From: CAZIVO01 sp964542765
Lineage (GTDB): Bacteria; Planctomycetota; UBA1135; UBA2386
DNA: 19,723 nucleotides
Assembly (NCBI GenBank): GCA_964542765.1
Contig: CAZIVO010000067.1
Location: 1 to 19,723 of the forward strand
Direction of reading: 5' to 3'
In this document: positions 1 to 8,400 of the stretch, in pieces
How the letters are laid out: each line of letters begins with the position of its first letter
Numbering within the stretch: the stretch's first letter is position 1
Notes under the pieces: generated by a model
What the model saw: only the letters and a program-made list of their open reading frames with translations
The model's database searches: none
Told to the model about the DNA's origin: nothing
Made by a program: the position numbers and the translations under genes

Positions 1-125
1 GGCGGAGGGCACTGTAAAATAGGTGTATTCCAAGGTCGCTGGTGTGGACGCTTAGGGCCTTGCTGACGGTTACTTAGGAAGCTTCCATCGGATAACCTTG
101 GGATTGCTTTCCCCTGCCCCTCGAG
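1..125. other. Upstream region without a recognised gene
   Basis: No convincing coding frame was found in this stretch before the sulfatase gene. It carries a perfect 10-bp palindrome (GGAAGCTTCC, 77-86) and an AT-rich hexamer TAAAAT at 14-19 that resembles a -10 box, but any -35 element would lie outside the window. No clear Shine-Dalgarno sequence precedes the sulfatase start. The promoter of the sulfatase-CotH-kamA-NRPS run may be here, but nothing proves it. Confidence 0.4.
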
Positions 126-1865
126 ATGCTAACCATGACCTTGACACAACGCCTTTTGGGCCTGTTTTCTGCTGTTGGTCTGCTCGCTCTGGCGGGGGCG
201 GCGCAGGGCAACACCCTGATGCTCGTGGCGGACGATCTCGGCGTCGATGGCATCAGCACCTACAAGGAGGGCAAGGCTCCGGCGCCAACGCCGAACATCG
301 ATGCCCTCGCCCGATCCGGAGTTCTCTTCCGGAATGCCTACGCCTACCCTTCTTGTTCGGCGACCAGGGCAACCTTTCATACGGGCCGCTACGGGTTTCG
401 TACCGGAGTCGGCCGTGCCGGACGCATCCTTCCCTTGTCCGAGCACACCCTGCCGGAAATCCTCACCAAGGGAGGCTATGCCAATGCCTGCATCGGCAAG
501 TGGCACCTCGGCGGCAACAAAGCGGCTGACAATCATCCCAATCAGACCGGGTGGAGCCATTTCTCCGGCTCCTTGCCCGCATTCTTCCGCGGTAACGATA
601 CCTATTTCAACTGGCGCAAGGTCGTCAATGGGAAGGCTTCGACCTCGAAGGTCTATTCCACGACCGACAACGTCAATGACGGCCTTACCTGGATCAAGGC
701 CCAGACCAAGCCTTGGGTTTGCGTCATCAACTTCAATGCGCCGCACACTCCCTTGCACGCGCCACCGAGTTCGCTTCATACCTATAACCTGCAGGGCAAA
801 ACTCCGAGCAGGCAGCCACTACCTTTCTTCAAGGCCATGGTCGAGGCCGTGGATACGGAGATCGGGCGTCTGTTGAAATCGATGGACGCCAAGACTCTCG
901 CTGCGACCGACGTCATCTTCGTGGGCGATAACGGCACGGGAAGCAGGGTTTCGGAGCCGCCGTTCGCCAGTAATCATGCGAAGTTCACGATCTACGAAGG
1001 TGGCACCAATGTCCCTCTGATCATCAGTGGCCCGACGGTGAAGTCGCCGGGGCGAGAGGTCAAGTCGCTGGTCAGCACAGCGGACCTGTTCCATACGATC
1101 GCCGAACTCTCCGGCATCGACGCTCGTGCTGCGGTGCCGGCCACGGTCGTCCTCGATGGTGTCAGCATGGTTCCCTATCTCCGCAATCCGAACCAGTCGT
1201 CGCTGCGTGAGTTCGTTTACACCGAACAATTCGGAACATCGAATGCCAATCAACTCCCTGGCATGACGCTTCGTAACGACCGTTACAAATTGATCCGATT
1301 CACCACCTCGCCTCCCCGGGATGAGTTCTACGACCTGCAAGCCGATCCCTTCGAAAAGAGCAACCTCCTTGCTGGAAAGCTGAGTTCGGCGCAGAAGTAC
1401 AACCGCGACCTACTCTCTGCCGAGATGATCAGATTGCACGGTGGTGCGAGCTGGTTCGCCTTCGGGGCGGGTTGCAAGGGAGCCGCAGGCACCCCGGTGC
1501 TGGCGGCCAAGCAGGGCCAGCTGCCGCGTCTGGGTCAGACCTTCACCACTCAGGTGTCGAACATTGGCACGAGCAACCGCGTCTTCGGGGTGATCGGTGT
1601 TTCCAACGAGGTTTGGGGGCCGCTCAAGCTGCCTTACGACCTCGGGCCGATCAAGATGCCCGGTTGCCAGTTGCTCGCCAGCGCCGAGGTTGTCCTGACG
1701 CTTCCCGTTTCCGGCGGGACGGCGACCTGGAACCTTTCTATCCCCAACGACAATCGTTTTCTTGGCGGGCGCCTGTTCCAGCAGGCTCTCATCCTCGACC
1801 CCAAGGCCAATGGCACGGGGGTCATCGCATCCAATGCCGGCCGCGCTTGCGTGGAACGGAAGTAG
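126..1865 (+). CDS. Secreted sulfatase with a C-terminal accessory module
   Basis: This is a 579-residue sulfatase of the alkaline-phosphatase superfamily, predicted to hydrolyse sulfate esters outside the cytoplasm; the substrate cannot be read from the sequence. A Sec signal peptide covers about residues 1-28 and ends near AGAAQG. Metal ligands follow directly (Asp36-Asp37 in VADDLG). The formylglycine site is Cys77 in C-S-A-T-R followed by ATFHTGRY, so the usual proline of CxPxR is alanine here; CxAxR is an accepted variant. GKWHLG supplies Lys125 and His127, NAPHTP a further His, and GDNG the second metal pair Asp268-Asn269. The catalytic part ends near residue 440. Residues about 445-579 form a separate module (GAGC start, MPGC centre) shared with other proteins in this window. 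ATG 126 and ATG 135 are both possible starts and neither has a clear ribosome binding site. The next gene begins 63 bp downstream. Confidence 0.93.
   Translation: MLTMTLTQRLLGLFSAVGLLALAGAAQGNTLMLVADDLGVDGISTYKEGKAPAPTPNIDALARSGVLFRNAYAYPSCSATRATFHTGRYGFRTGVGRAGRILPLSEHTLPEILTKGGYANACIGKWHLGGNKAADNHPNQTGWSHFSGSLPAFFRGNDTYFNWRKVVNGKASTSKVYSTTDNVNDGLTWIKAQTKPWVCVINFNAPHTPLHAPPSSLHTYNLQGKTPSRQPLPFFKAMVEAVDTEIGRLLKSMDAKTLAATDVIFVGDNGTGSRVSEPPFASNHAKFTIYEGGTNVPLIISGPTVKSPGREVKSLVSTADLFHTIAELSGIDARAAVPATVVLDGVSMVPYLRNPNQSSLREFVYTEQFGTSNANQLPGMTLRNDRYKLIRFTTSPPRDEFYDLQADPFEKSNLLAGKLSSAQKYNRDLLSAEMIRLHGGASWFAFGAGCKGAAGTPVLAAKQGQLPRLGQTFTTQVSNIGTSNRVFGVIGVSNEVWGPLKLPYDLGPIKMPGCQLLASAEVVLTLPVSGGTATWNLSIPNDNRFLGGRLFQQALILDPKANGTGVIASNAGRACVERK
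1458..1862 (+). other. Shared C-terminal module, copy in the sulfatase
   Basis: Residues about 445-579 of the sulfatase lie beyond the catalytic domain. Landmarks are GAGC (Cys450), P-R-L-G-x-x-F, IGVSN, LPYDLG, MPGC, SIPN, a Q-A-L-I-L-D strand and a final SNAGRA. The same order of landmarks appears at the end of the kelch-like protein, where LPMNLG, MPGC, LPNN and SNGADA match by eye. It is probably a small beta-sandwich, with the two conserved cysteines as disulfide candidates; the fold is inference. Confidence 0.7.
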
Positions 1866-1928
1866 CATTTCATCAGATCTTCACGTCGATTTGAATCGGG
1901 CTGACAAATAGCAGAGAACCACATCATC

Positions 1929-4319
1929 ATGAGATTTCCACTCCACCTATCCTTGTTTCTTGCGACCCTCGGCGCGGCCTCCTTGTCCGCACAAAGCCCC
2001 GACCTCTACGACACCGAGGTGGTCCGTGACATCAAATTGACCTTCAAGCAGTCCAACTGGTGGCAGCAGTTGCTCAACAACTACTCCTCCAAGACGGATA
2101 TTTCGGCCGACATGGTCGTGGACGGCAAGAGCTACCCCAACGTCGGCGTGCGCTTTCGGGGTAACACCTCTTACCGGCGTCTGCCGCCGAACTCGGAAAA
2201 GCGCAGCCTCAACATCGTCACCGATGCCTTCGTGCCGGGTCAGAGCCTCTATGGCTACGAGCATCTGAACCTCAACAACGGCTTCCATGATCCGACCTTC
2301 ATGCGTGAGTTCATGCTCTACATGATATGCCGCCGCTACGGCCCTGCTCCCAAGGCCAACTTCGTCAGGGTCACTCTGAACGGGCAGTACTGGGGCATCT
2401 ACATCAATGTGCAGCAGCCCAACAAGGATATGCTCAAGGAGTGGTTCCGCGACGATGAAGGCAACCGCTATCGCGGCGCGCCTCCGGCGGGTGGCTCACC
2501 CCACGGCAACTCGGCTCTGATCTGGCTGGGGAGCAGTCCCAGCAGCTACACGCGCGCGTACGACTTCAAGAAGGGCGACGGCACCGATCTGGTGAACCTC
2601 TGCAACGTGCTCAACAACACGCCGTTGAACCAGTTGCAGGCTGCCTTGCCGAAGGTGTGGAGCGTCGATCAAGGCTTCCGCTACTGCATCATCATGAACA
2701 TGTTCTTGCAGACCGACAGCTACATCGGCTCGGGCAAGGATCACTTCGAATACCACGAGCCCTACCACGATATCTTCCACATCTTTCCCTTTGACCTCAA
2801 CGAGGCTCTCGGTGGTGAAGGTCGCGCCGATCCCAGGACGAGCCCCTGGTACAACACCACCAATGCGCAAAAGCCGGCGATCGGACGGACCCTGGGATTC
2901 GCGGACTGGCGAGCTCGCTACATCGCACACTACCGGACCATCCTCGAGGAGAGCTTCTCCTGGACTGAACTCGGCGGACTGATCACCAAGTACCAGAACA
3001 TGATCAGGGCCGATGTCGCCCGGGATACCAAGAAGATCTACACGACGCAGCAGTTCACCTTGAACGTGACCCAAGACGTGGGTGGTGGCAACCGCCCCAT
3101 CAAGGGCTTGCGCCCGTTGATCCAGGCCCGCGAGAGTTACCTCAAGGGTCTGTCCGAGTTCAATACGGCTCGCGCCAGTCTGAGTGGCCTCGGCCACTGG
3201 CCGACCAATCCATTGCCCAAGGACACTGTTTGGGTGACGGTGAAGGCTGGCAATGCCACCAAGGTGACTCTCTACCAGCGTCGGCAGGGGCCCTTTGCCT
3301 CGAGCCAGATGTACGACGATGGTAAGCATGGTGACGGCAAGGCCAACGATGGTGTTTATGGCGCTTCGGTTGCGCCGCAGGTCGCCGGGTCAATCGTCGA
3401 TTACTACGTCGAGGCGACTGCGAGTTCGGGGGCCGTGCGTTTCCTGCCCAAGACCGCCGAGTTCCAATCCGGGCGGTATCGGGTTGAATGGCCACGGGGT
3501 AATTCGCCGATCAAGATCAACGAGATCCTGGCCAAGAATGTCAATGGCATCAAGGACAGCAATGGCGAGCACGAAGACTGGGTCGAACTCTACAACGCAT
3601 CGGGGCAGACGGTCTCGGTGAGCGGAATGCATCTCAGCGATAACTTCACCAATTCGACCAAGTGGAAGATTCCTCCCGGCCAGAATATTCCAGCCTGGAG
3701 CACGGCGCTGATCTGGTGCGATGAGGATGGCAGTCAGGGTGCGATGCATGCCAGCTTCAAGCTCTCGTCGCAAGGCGAGGAGATTGGCTTGTTCAGCAGC
3801 GATGGCAAGACCCTTTTGGACACTCTTGCTTTCGGCGGGCAGCAGCCTGATATCTCCACGGGACGATTCTTCGATGGTGGCACGCCGTGGGTGAGTTTCT
3901 CGAAGCCTTCGCCACGCAATCGTAACGAGGTATTTGGTTGCGCGACCCGAGTCTACTCGGCGCTCGACCCGACGCTTCATGCGATGGACTTGGCGCTCAC
4001 CGGGGCGCCGAAGATCGGCACCTCGATGACCATGAACCTGAGTGGTGGTCCGAGATCGGGCAGTGCACACCTCTTCATGTCGCCCAATGCCAGCCACCAG
4101 ATGCTGGGATTGAATCCTGATGTAGCTGTTTTGCTGGACCCGTCGCAGGTCGTTGGCCCGGTGCCCTTGTCCCTGAATGGGCAGGGTAGCTTGAGTCTTC
4201 CCTTGGCGATTCCTAATATCCCGAGCGCGGTCGGCAAGAGGGTTTGCATGCAGTTGTTCGCCATCGATGCTGCTCGTCTGATGGCTAGCAATGGTGCCGA
4301 GGCGATGATCTGTCGGTGA
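1929..4319 (+). CDS. Secreted CotH-kinase-like protein with lamin-tail domain
   Basis: This 796-residue exported protein has a signal peptide of about 21 residues ending in SLSAQ. Residues about 30-400 match the CotH kinase family: the V-R-F-R-G-N-T-S strand, LNLNNG, the YWGIYIN strand and a P-F-D-L-N-E-A motif (Asp289, Asn291) where CotH proteins carry their metal-binding Asp. CotH of Bacillus is an atypical protein kinase of the spore coat; in planctomycetes the substrate is unknown. A linker beta domain follows (about 420-515), then a lamin-tail (LTD) domain at about 524-665 with I-K-I-N-E-I-L, DWVELYN and FKLSSQGEEIGLF. The last 130 residues resemble the C-terminal module of neighbouring secreted proteins, though more distantly. 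It lies 63 bp after the sulfatase and 37 bp before kamA, so it is probably cotranscribed with them. A direct role in the amino-acid polymer system is not indicated. Confidence 0.9.
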   Translation: MRFPLHLSLFLATLGAASLSAQSPDLYDTEVVRDIKLTFKQSNWWQQLLNNYSSKTDISADMVVDGKSYPNVGVRFRGNTSYRRLPPNSEKRSLNIVTDAFVPGQSLYGYEHLNLNNGFHDPTFMREFMLYMICRRYGPAPKANFVRVTLNGQYWGIYINVQQPNKDMLKEWFRDDEGNRYRGAPPAGGSPHGNSALIWLGSSPSSYTRAYDFKKGDGTDLVNLCNVLNNTPLNQLQAALPKVWSVDQGFRYCIIMNMFLQTDSYIGSGKDHFEYHEPYHDIFHIFPFDLNEALGGEGRADPRTSPWYNTTNAQKPAIGRTLGFADWRARYIAHYRTILEESFSWTELGGLITKYQNMIRADVARDTKKIYTTQQFTLNVTQDVGGGNRPIKGLRPLIQARESYLKGLSEFNTARASLSGLGHWPTNPLPKDTVWVTVKAGNATKVTLYQRRQGPFASSQMYDDGKHGDGKANDGVYGASVAPQVAGSIVDYYVEATASSGAVRFLPKTAEFQSGRYRVEWPRGNSPIKINEILAKNVNGIKDSNGEHEDWVELYNASGQTVSVSGMHLSDNFTNSTKWKIPPGQNIPAWSTALIWCDEDGSQGAMHASFKLSSQGEEIGLFSSDGKTLLDTLAFGGQQPDISTGRFFDGGTPWVSFSKPSPRNRNEVFGCATRVYSALDPTLHAMDLALTGAPKIGTSMTMNLSGGPRSGSAHLFMSPNASHQMLGLNPDVAVLLDPSQVVGPVPLSLNGQGSLSLPLAIPNIPSAVGKRVCMQLFAIDAARLMASNGAEAMICR
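3928..4316 (+). other. Divergent C-terminal module in the CotH-like protein
   Basis: Residues about 667-796 follow the lamin-tail domain. They show F-G-C at the start, P-K-I-G-T-S, a central repeat-poor beta region, L-P-L-A-I-P-N and a tail M-A-S-N-G-A-E-A. The order matches the module in the sulfatase, kelch and ELWxxDGT proteins, but the central Gly-Cys is missing. The assignment is the weakest of the four. Confidence 0.45.
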
Positions 4320-4356
4320 TCGACTTTGAGCGGATGGGCCTGTTGGTTGTGCTGAT

Positions 4357-5487
4357 ATGAGCGAGAGCAAGAAGAACCCCGACGGTGAGTGGCGCGAACT
4401 CTTTCGCGACTCGGTGACCACCGCTGACGGGGTGGCGGATGCGCTCGGTCTCGATGCCAAGAAGATCGCACCGGTTTTCGATGAGTTCTCGGTCAGGATC
4501 AGCAGCTACTACATGGGCCTGATCGAGAAGGAGGGTGATCCGATCTGGAAACAGGCGGTGCCCGACCCCGAGGAGATTGGCAGCAATGGTGTTGAAGATC
4601 CGTTGGCCGAGGAAGAGGACAGCCCGGTCAAGAGCATCACTCACCGTTATCCCGACCGTGTGTTGTTCTACGTGAATTCCGTTTGCTCGATGTATTGCCG
4701 CTTTTGCACGCGCAAGCGCAAGGTGTCCGATGCGGACTCGATCAATCGTCAGGGAATCGAGGAAGGTCTCGATTACATCCGGGAGCACTCCGAGATTCGC
4801 GATGTGATCGTGTCAGGAGGGGACCCCTTGATGATGTCGGACAAGCGGATCGATGAGGTTCTCACAGCCTTGCGGGCGATCGAGCATGTCGAGATCATTC
4901 GGATTGGCACCCGGGTTCCTGTGACCTTGCCACAACGAATCACCGAGTCTCTTTGCGAGGTTCTCAAGAAGCACCACCCGTTCTACATCAACACCCACTT
5001 CAACCATCCGCGAGAGATCACGCCCGAGTCGACCAAGGCCTGTGCGATGCTCGCCGATGCAGGTATCCCACTCGGCAATCAGTCGGTCTTGCTCAAAGGC
5101 GTCAACGATTCAGCCGAAGTGATGAAGGAGTTGGTGCAGAAGCTGCTCTCGATTCGCGTCAAGCCCTATTACATCTATCAGGCAGATCAGGTGTTCGGGA
5201 CTGACCACTTCAGAACTTCGGTGGAGACTGGCTGGAACATCATCGAGGCCTTGCGCGGGCATACTTCGGGCTTGGCCGTGCCGCATTACGTGATCGATGC
5301 TCCCGCTGGCGGTGGCAAGATCGCGACGAGCCGCAACCCGGTGGTCATGCATCAAAATGGCGATATCGTGCTGAAGAACTACGAAGGCAAGCTTTTCCGC
5401 TATCCCAGCGATGCTCCCGGTGAAAGGGTCAGGCCTGCCGCCGGCCGCCCTGCTGAGCCGCCCGCTCAGCAAGAAGAGGCGATCTAG
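4357..5487 (+). CDS. kamA: Lysine 2,3-aminomutase, KamA family radical SAM enzyme
   Basis: Predicted to convert L-lysine to beta-lysine (3,6-diaminohexanoate) with a [4Fe-4S] cluster, S-adenosylmethionine and PLP, in the cytoplasm. The protein has 376 residues; Clostridium KamA has about 416 and EpmB about 340. The cluster motif C-S-M-Y-C-R-F-C gives Cys110, Cys114 and Cys117, followed by Arg119, which corresponds to the carboxylate-binding Arg134 of clostridial KamA. SGGDPL (153-158) is the SAM-binding stretch. Lys321 in DAPAGGGK is the PLP lysine. Asp277 and Asp314 keep the spacing of Asp293 and Asp330, the residues that bind the lysine side-chain amine in clostridial KamA; glutamate aminomutases lack this pair. 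The last 25 residues are Pro/Ala/Glu-rich. No clear ribosome binding site precedes ATG 4357. The stop codon lies 4 bp before the GTG of a polylysine-synthetase-like gene. An EpmB role in EF-P modification is the alternative, but no efp or epmA is nearby. Confidence 0.92.
   Translation: MSESKKNPDGEWRELFRDSVTTADGVADALGLDAKKIAPVFDEFSVRISSYYMGLIEKEGDPIWKQAVPDPEEIGSNGVEDPLAEEEDSPVKSITHRYPDRVLFYVNSVCSMYCRFCTRKRKVSDADSINRQGIEEGLDYIREHSEIRDVIVSGGDPLMMSDKRIDEVLTALRAIEHVEIIRIGTRVPVTLPQRITESLCEVLKKHHPFYINTHFNHPREITPESTKACAMLADAGIPLGNQSVLLKGVNDSAEVMKELVQKLLSIRVKPYYIYQADQVFGTDHFRTSVETGWNIIEALRGHTSGLAVPHYVIDAPAGGGKIATSRNPVVMHQNGDIVLKNYEGKLFRYPSDAPGERVRPAAGRPAEPPAQQEEAI
5474..5479 (+). promoter_or_regulatory. 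Candidate ribosome binding site for the GTG start of the NRPS gene
   Basis: AAGAGG lies inside the end of kamA, 12 bp before GTG 5492. The spacing is long, so translation probably also depends on ribosomes finishing kamA (stop at 5485-5487). Together with the homology beginning right after the GTG, this favours GTG 5492 over ATG 5411. Confidence 0.45.
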
Positions 5488-5491
5488 ACCT

Positions 5492-8400
5492 GTGAGCGAG
5501 CAGACCTGCCTGCACGAGCTTTTCGAAGCTCGTGTGGACACTCACCCGGAACATCTTGCGGTCGCCTTCGGGGAACGCTGCTTGACCTATGGCGAGTTGG
5601 AGCAGCAGGCCAATCAACTCGGGCAGGTACTCCGTGCCCATCGGGTGACTCGGGGTGCGGTGGTGGGGATCTACCTCACGCGATCGGAGCGTCCGCTCAT
5701 TGCGATGCTCGCCTGCCTCAAGCTTGGAGCGGCCTACGTACCGATCGATGCCCAGTATCCCCTCGAGCGCGTGCGGCACATGATGGAGGAAGCTGGCGCC
5801 AGCCTCATGGTCACCGAAGCCGAGTTGAGCGAGCAGGCTCGTGCGTCATACGAGGGGCCTATCTTGGTGTTCGAGGAACTTGCCAAGGAAATCGCGGAGC
5901 AGTCCCCGGGGCGCTGGCCGCGTGCCGAAACGGGAGTCGAACCCGAGGACCTTTGCTACATCATCTACACCTCCGGCTCGACGGGAAAACCCAAGGGGGT
6001 CATGGTCGAGCACCGCAATGTCGTCGGCTTCGTGGACGCTTTCAACGAAGTCTGCCGGATCGAACCGGACGACCGGCTCTATCAGGGTTTCTCTCTCGGC
6101 TTCGATGGGTCGGTGGAGGAGATCTGGATGGCCCTGTCATCGGGGGCTGCGCTGGTGGTGGGGCCGCAAGAAGTGTCGCGCTCGGGCAGTGATGTTGCTC
6201 GTCTGATCGAGGAGAACAGGGTCACCTTCTTCTCCACGGTGCCGACCTTTCTGGCGATGATCGAAGAAGCCATGCCGAGCGTGCGCCTTCTGGTGGTGAG
6301 TGGCGAGCAATGTCCGCAGCAGATGGTCGATCGCTGGGCCGTCGAGGGCCGCCGGATGCTGAACGTGTATGGACCGACCGAAGCGACCGTGAACACCACG
6401 GCCTTCGAGTGTCACGCGAATCGTCCGGTGACCATCGGTCGACCGCTCCGCGGCTATCAGGCTCACATCCTCGACAAGGATCTGCAGCAGATGGCGGCAG
6501 GTGAGCCGGGTGAGTTGTGTATCGGCGGTGTTGGTGTAACCCGAGGCTACGTGAATCGATCTGAAGCGACGGCGGCGGCCTTCGTCGAGAATCCGTGTGC
6601 AGAGACGGCTGTGCAATCGCCGCGTCTGTATCGGACCGGTGATCTCGTGCGGGAGACCGATGACGGAGAGTTGGAATTTTTGGGGCGGATCGACAGGCAG
6701 GTGAAGATCCGCGGTTACCGGGTCGAACTCGCCGAGGTGGAGGCGGTACTCCGGGATCACCCGGATCTGCGGGCGGCCACCACTCAGGCCTTCGAGCGAA
6801 ACGGCCGCCAGGAGCTGGCGAGCTATGTCGTTCTCGAGGACGGCGTCGATGCTCTCGATCGTGATGGGCTGATCGGATGGTTGCGGGATCGCTTGCCCGA
6901 CTACATGGTGCCGAGTTTTTTGGAACTGCTCGAAGATTTGCCGACGCTCGCCAGCGGTAAGGTGGACTCTTCGCGGTTGCCACCGCCGACAACCCCGCTC
7001 ACTCGCTCGAACCGCGAGATGATTTCACCCCGGACGGGGATCGAGATTCAGATCGCCGAGGTTTGGCAGCGGTTGCTGGGTGTCGAGCAGGTTTCGATCG
7101 GTGAGGACTTTTTCGTCGACCTCGGCGGCCACTCCTTGGTGGCAGCGCAGATGGTCTCGGTCTTGCGCAACGAGTGCGAACTCGAAGTGGCGGTCCGGGA
7201 TGTCTATCAGCATCCGACCATCCGCGAACTGGCAGAACGAGTGGGCTCACCCGCTGATACGAAGGCAAACCAGGACGAGGCTCCGCGACCGGCCAGTAGC
7301 GAGGTCTTCGAGACGGTGCCGCTACTCACCCGCTGGTGTTGCGTGGGGCTTCAGATCCTTTCGCTGCTGTTTTTCTTCTGCTTGGGGACATCGCCGATCG
7401 TTTTTTCGACCCTCCTCTTTTCAGCCTGTGTTGTGGGCACATTGCCATGGGCCACGGCGATTGGCTGGGTGCTGGTCATGATCTTCGCCGCGCTGCCGGT
7501 ATTTCTCACCCTGAGCGTCCTTGCCAAGTGGTTGGTGATCGGGCGCTACCGTGCCGGCAGCTACAAGGTTTGGGGGTTCTACTATTTTCGATGGTGGTTC
7601 GTGACCCGCATGCAACTGCTCAGCGGATCCGGGGTCTTCGCGGGTACTCCGATCATGAGCCTCTACTACCGGTTGATGGGGGCGAAGGTCGGGTCGAACT
7701 GCACCCTGGACACTCACCATTGCCACATCTTCGATCTGGTCTCCATCGGTGAGGACACCAGCATCGGTGGCGAGACTCATCTTCTTGGTTATCGGGTCGA
7801 AGATGGCATGCTGATCCTCGATCGGGTCGACATCGGCAGTCGTTGCTTCGTCGGTATCCACGCATCGATGGGCCTCGGTGCTCGGATGGAAGATGATTCT
7901 CTGCTCGATGATCAGTCGGTGCTGGGAGATGGCGAGGTCATGGCGGCAGAAGAATCTCGGCGGGGTTCCCCGGCCCAGGTCCATGAGGTGTCAGTGCCCG
8001 AGCCGGCGCCACAGCAGGCCTCGCGCGTATGCCGCTTCTTCTTCGGTCTCGCGCACTTGATAGCGATCTACGCGATGACCGTGTGCCTGATCGCGACGGC
8101 GATCCCGACAGTTCTTCTGGTGGTCTATGTGTGGACGTCGAGTGGCCCGGCGTGGGGAATGGCAGCTGTCTTCGGCGCCGCACCTTTGGCGGTGGTGACC
8201 TTCTGTCTGTCTTTTGCCCTGATCAAGGCTCTGGTCCTGCGCCGGGCACGTCCCGGTACCTATTCTCTCTACAGCATCTTCTATCTGCGCAAGTGGTTCA
8301 CCGATCGACTCATGACCTTCAGCCGGGCCTTGATGCTGCCGCTCTATACGACCCTCTACCTGCCACCGTGGTTCCGTCTGCTCGGAGCGAAGATAGGTGC

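Noticed and set aside
77..86. Perfect palindrome GGAAGCTTCC as an operator
   Set aside because: A single 10-bp palindrome without a repeat copy or an adjacent regulator gene is too weak to call.
3390..4460. A 356-codon - strand frame across the end of the CotH gene and start of kamA
   Set aside because: It overlaps two genes with solid homology on the + strand and shows no signal peptide or family motif.
4357..5487. EpmB (EF-P beta-lysylation aminomutase) as the primary call
   Set aside because: The residue pattern alone cannot exclude it, but the coupled Pls-like gene and absence of efp or epmA nearby make a biosynthetic role more likely.
5411..5491. Upstream in-frame ATG as the start of the NRPS
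   Set aside because: It would add 27 Pro/Lys/Arg-rich residues overlapping kamA. A-domain homology begins right after GTG 5492, which sits 4 bp after the kamA stop.
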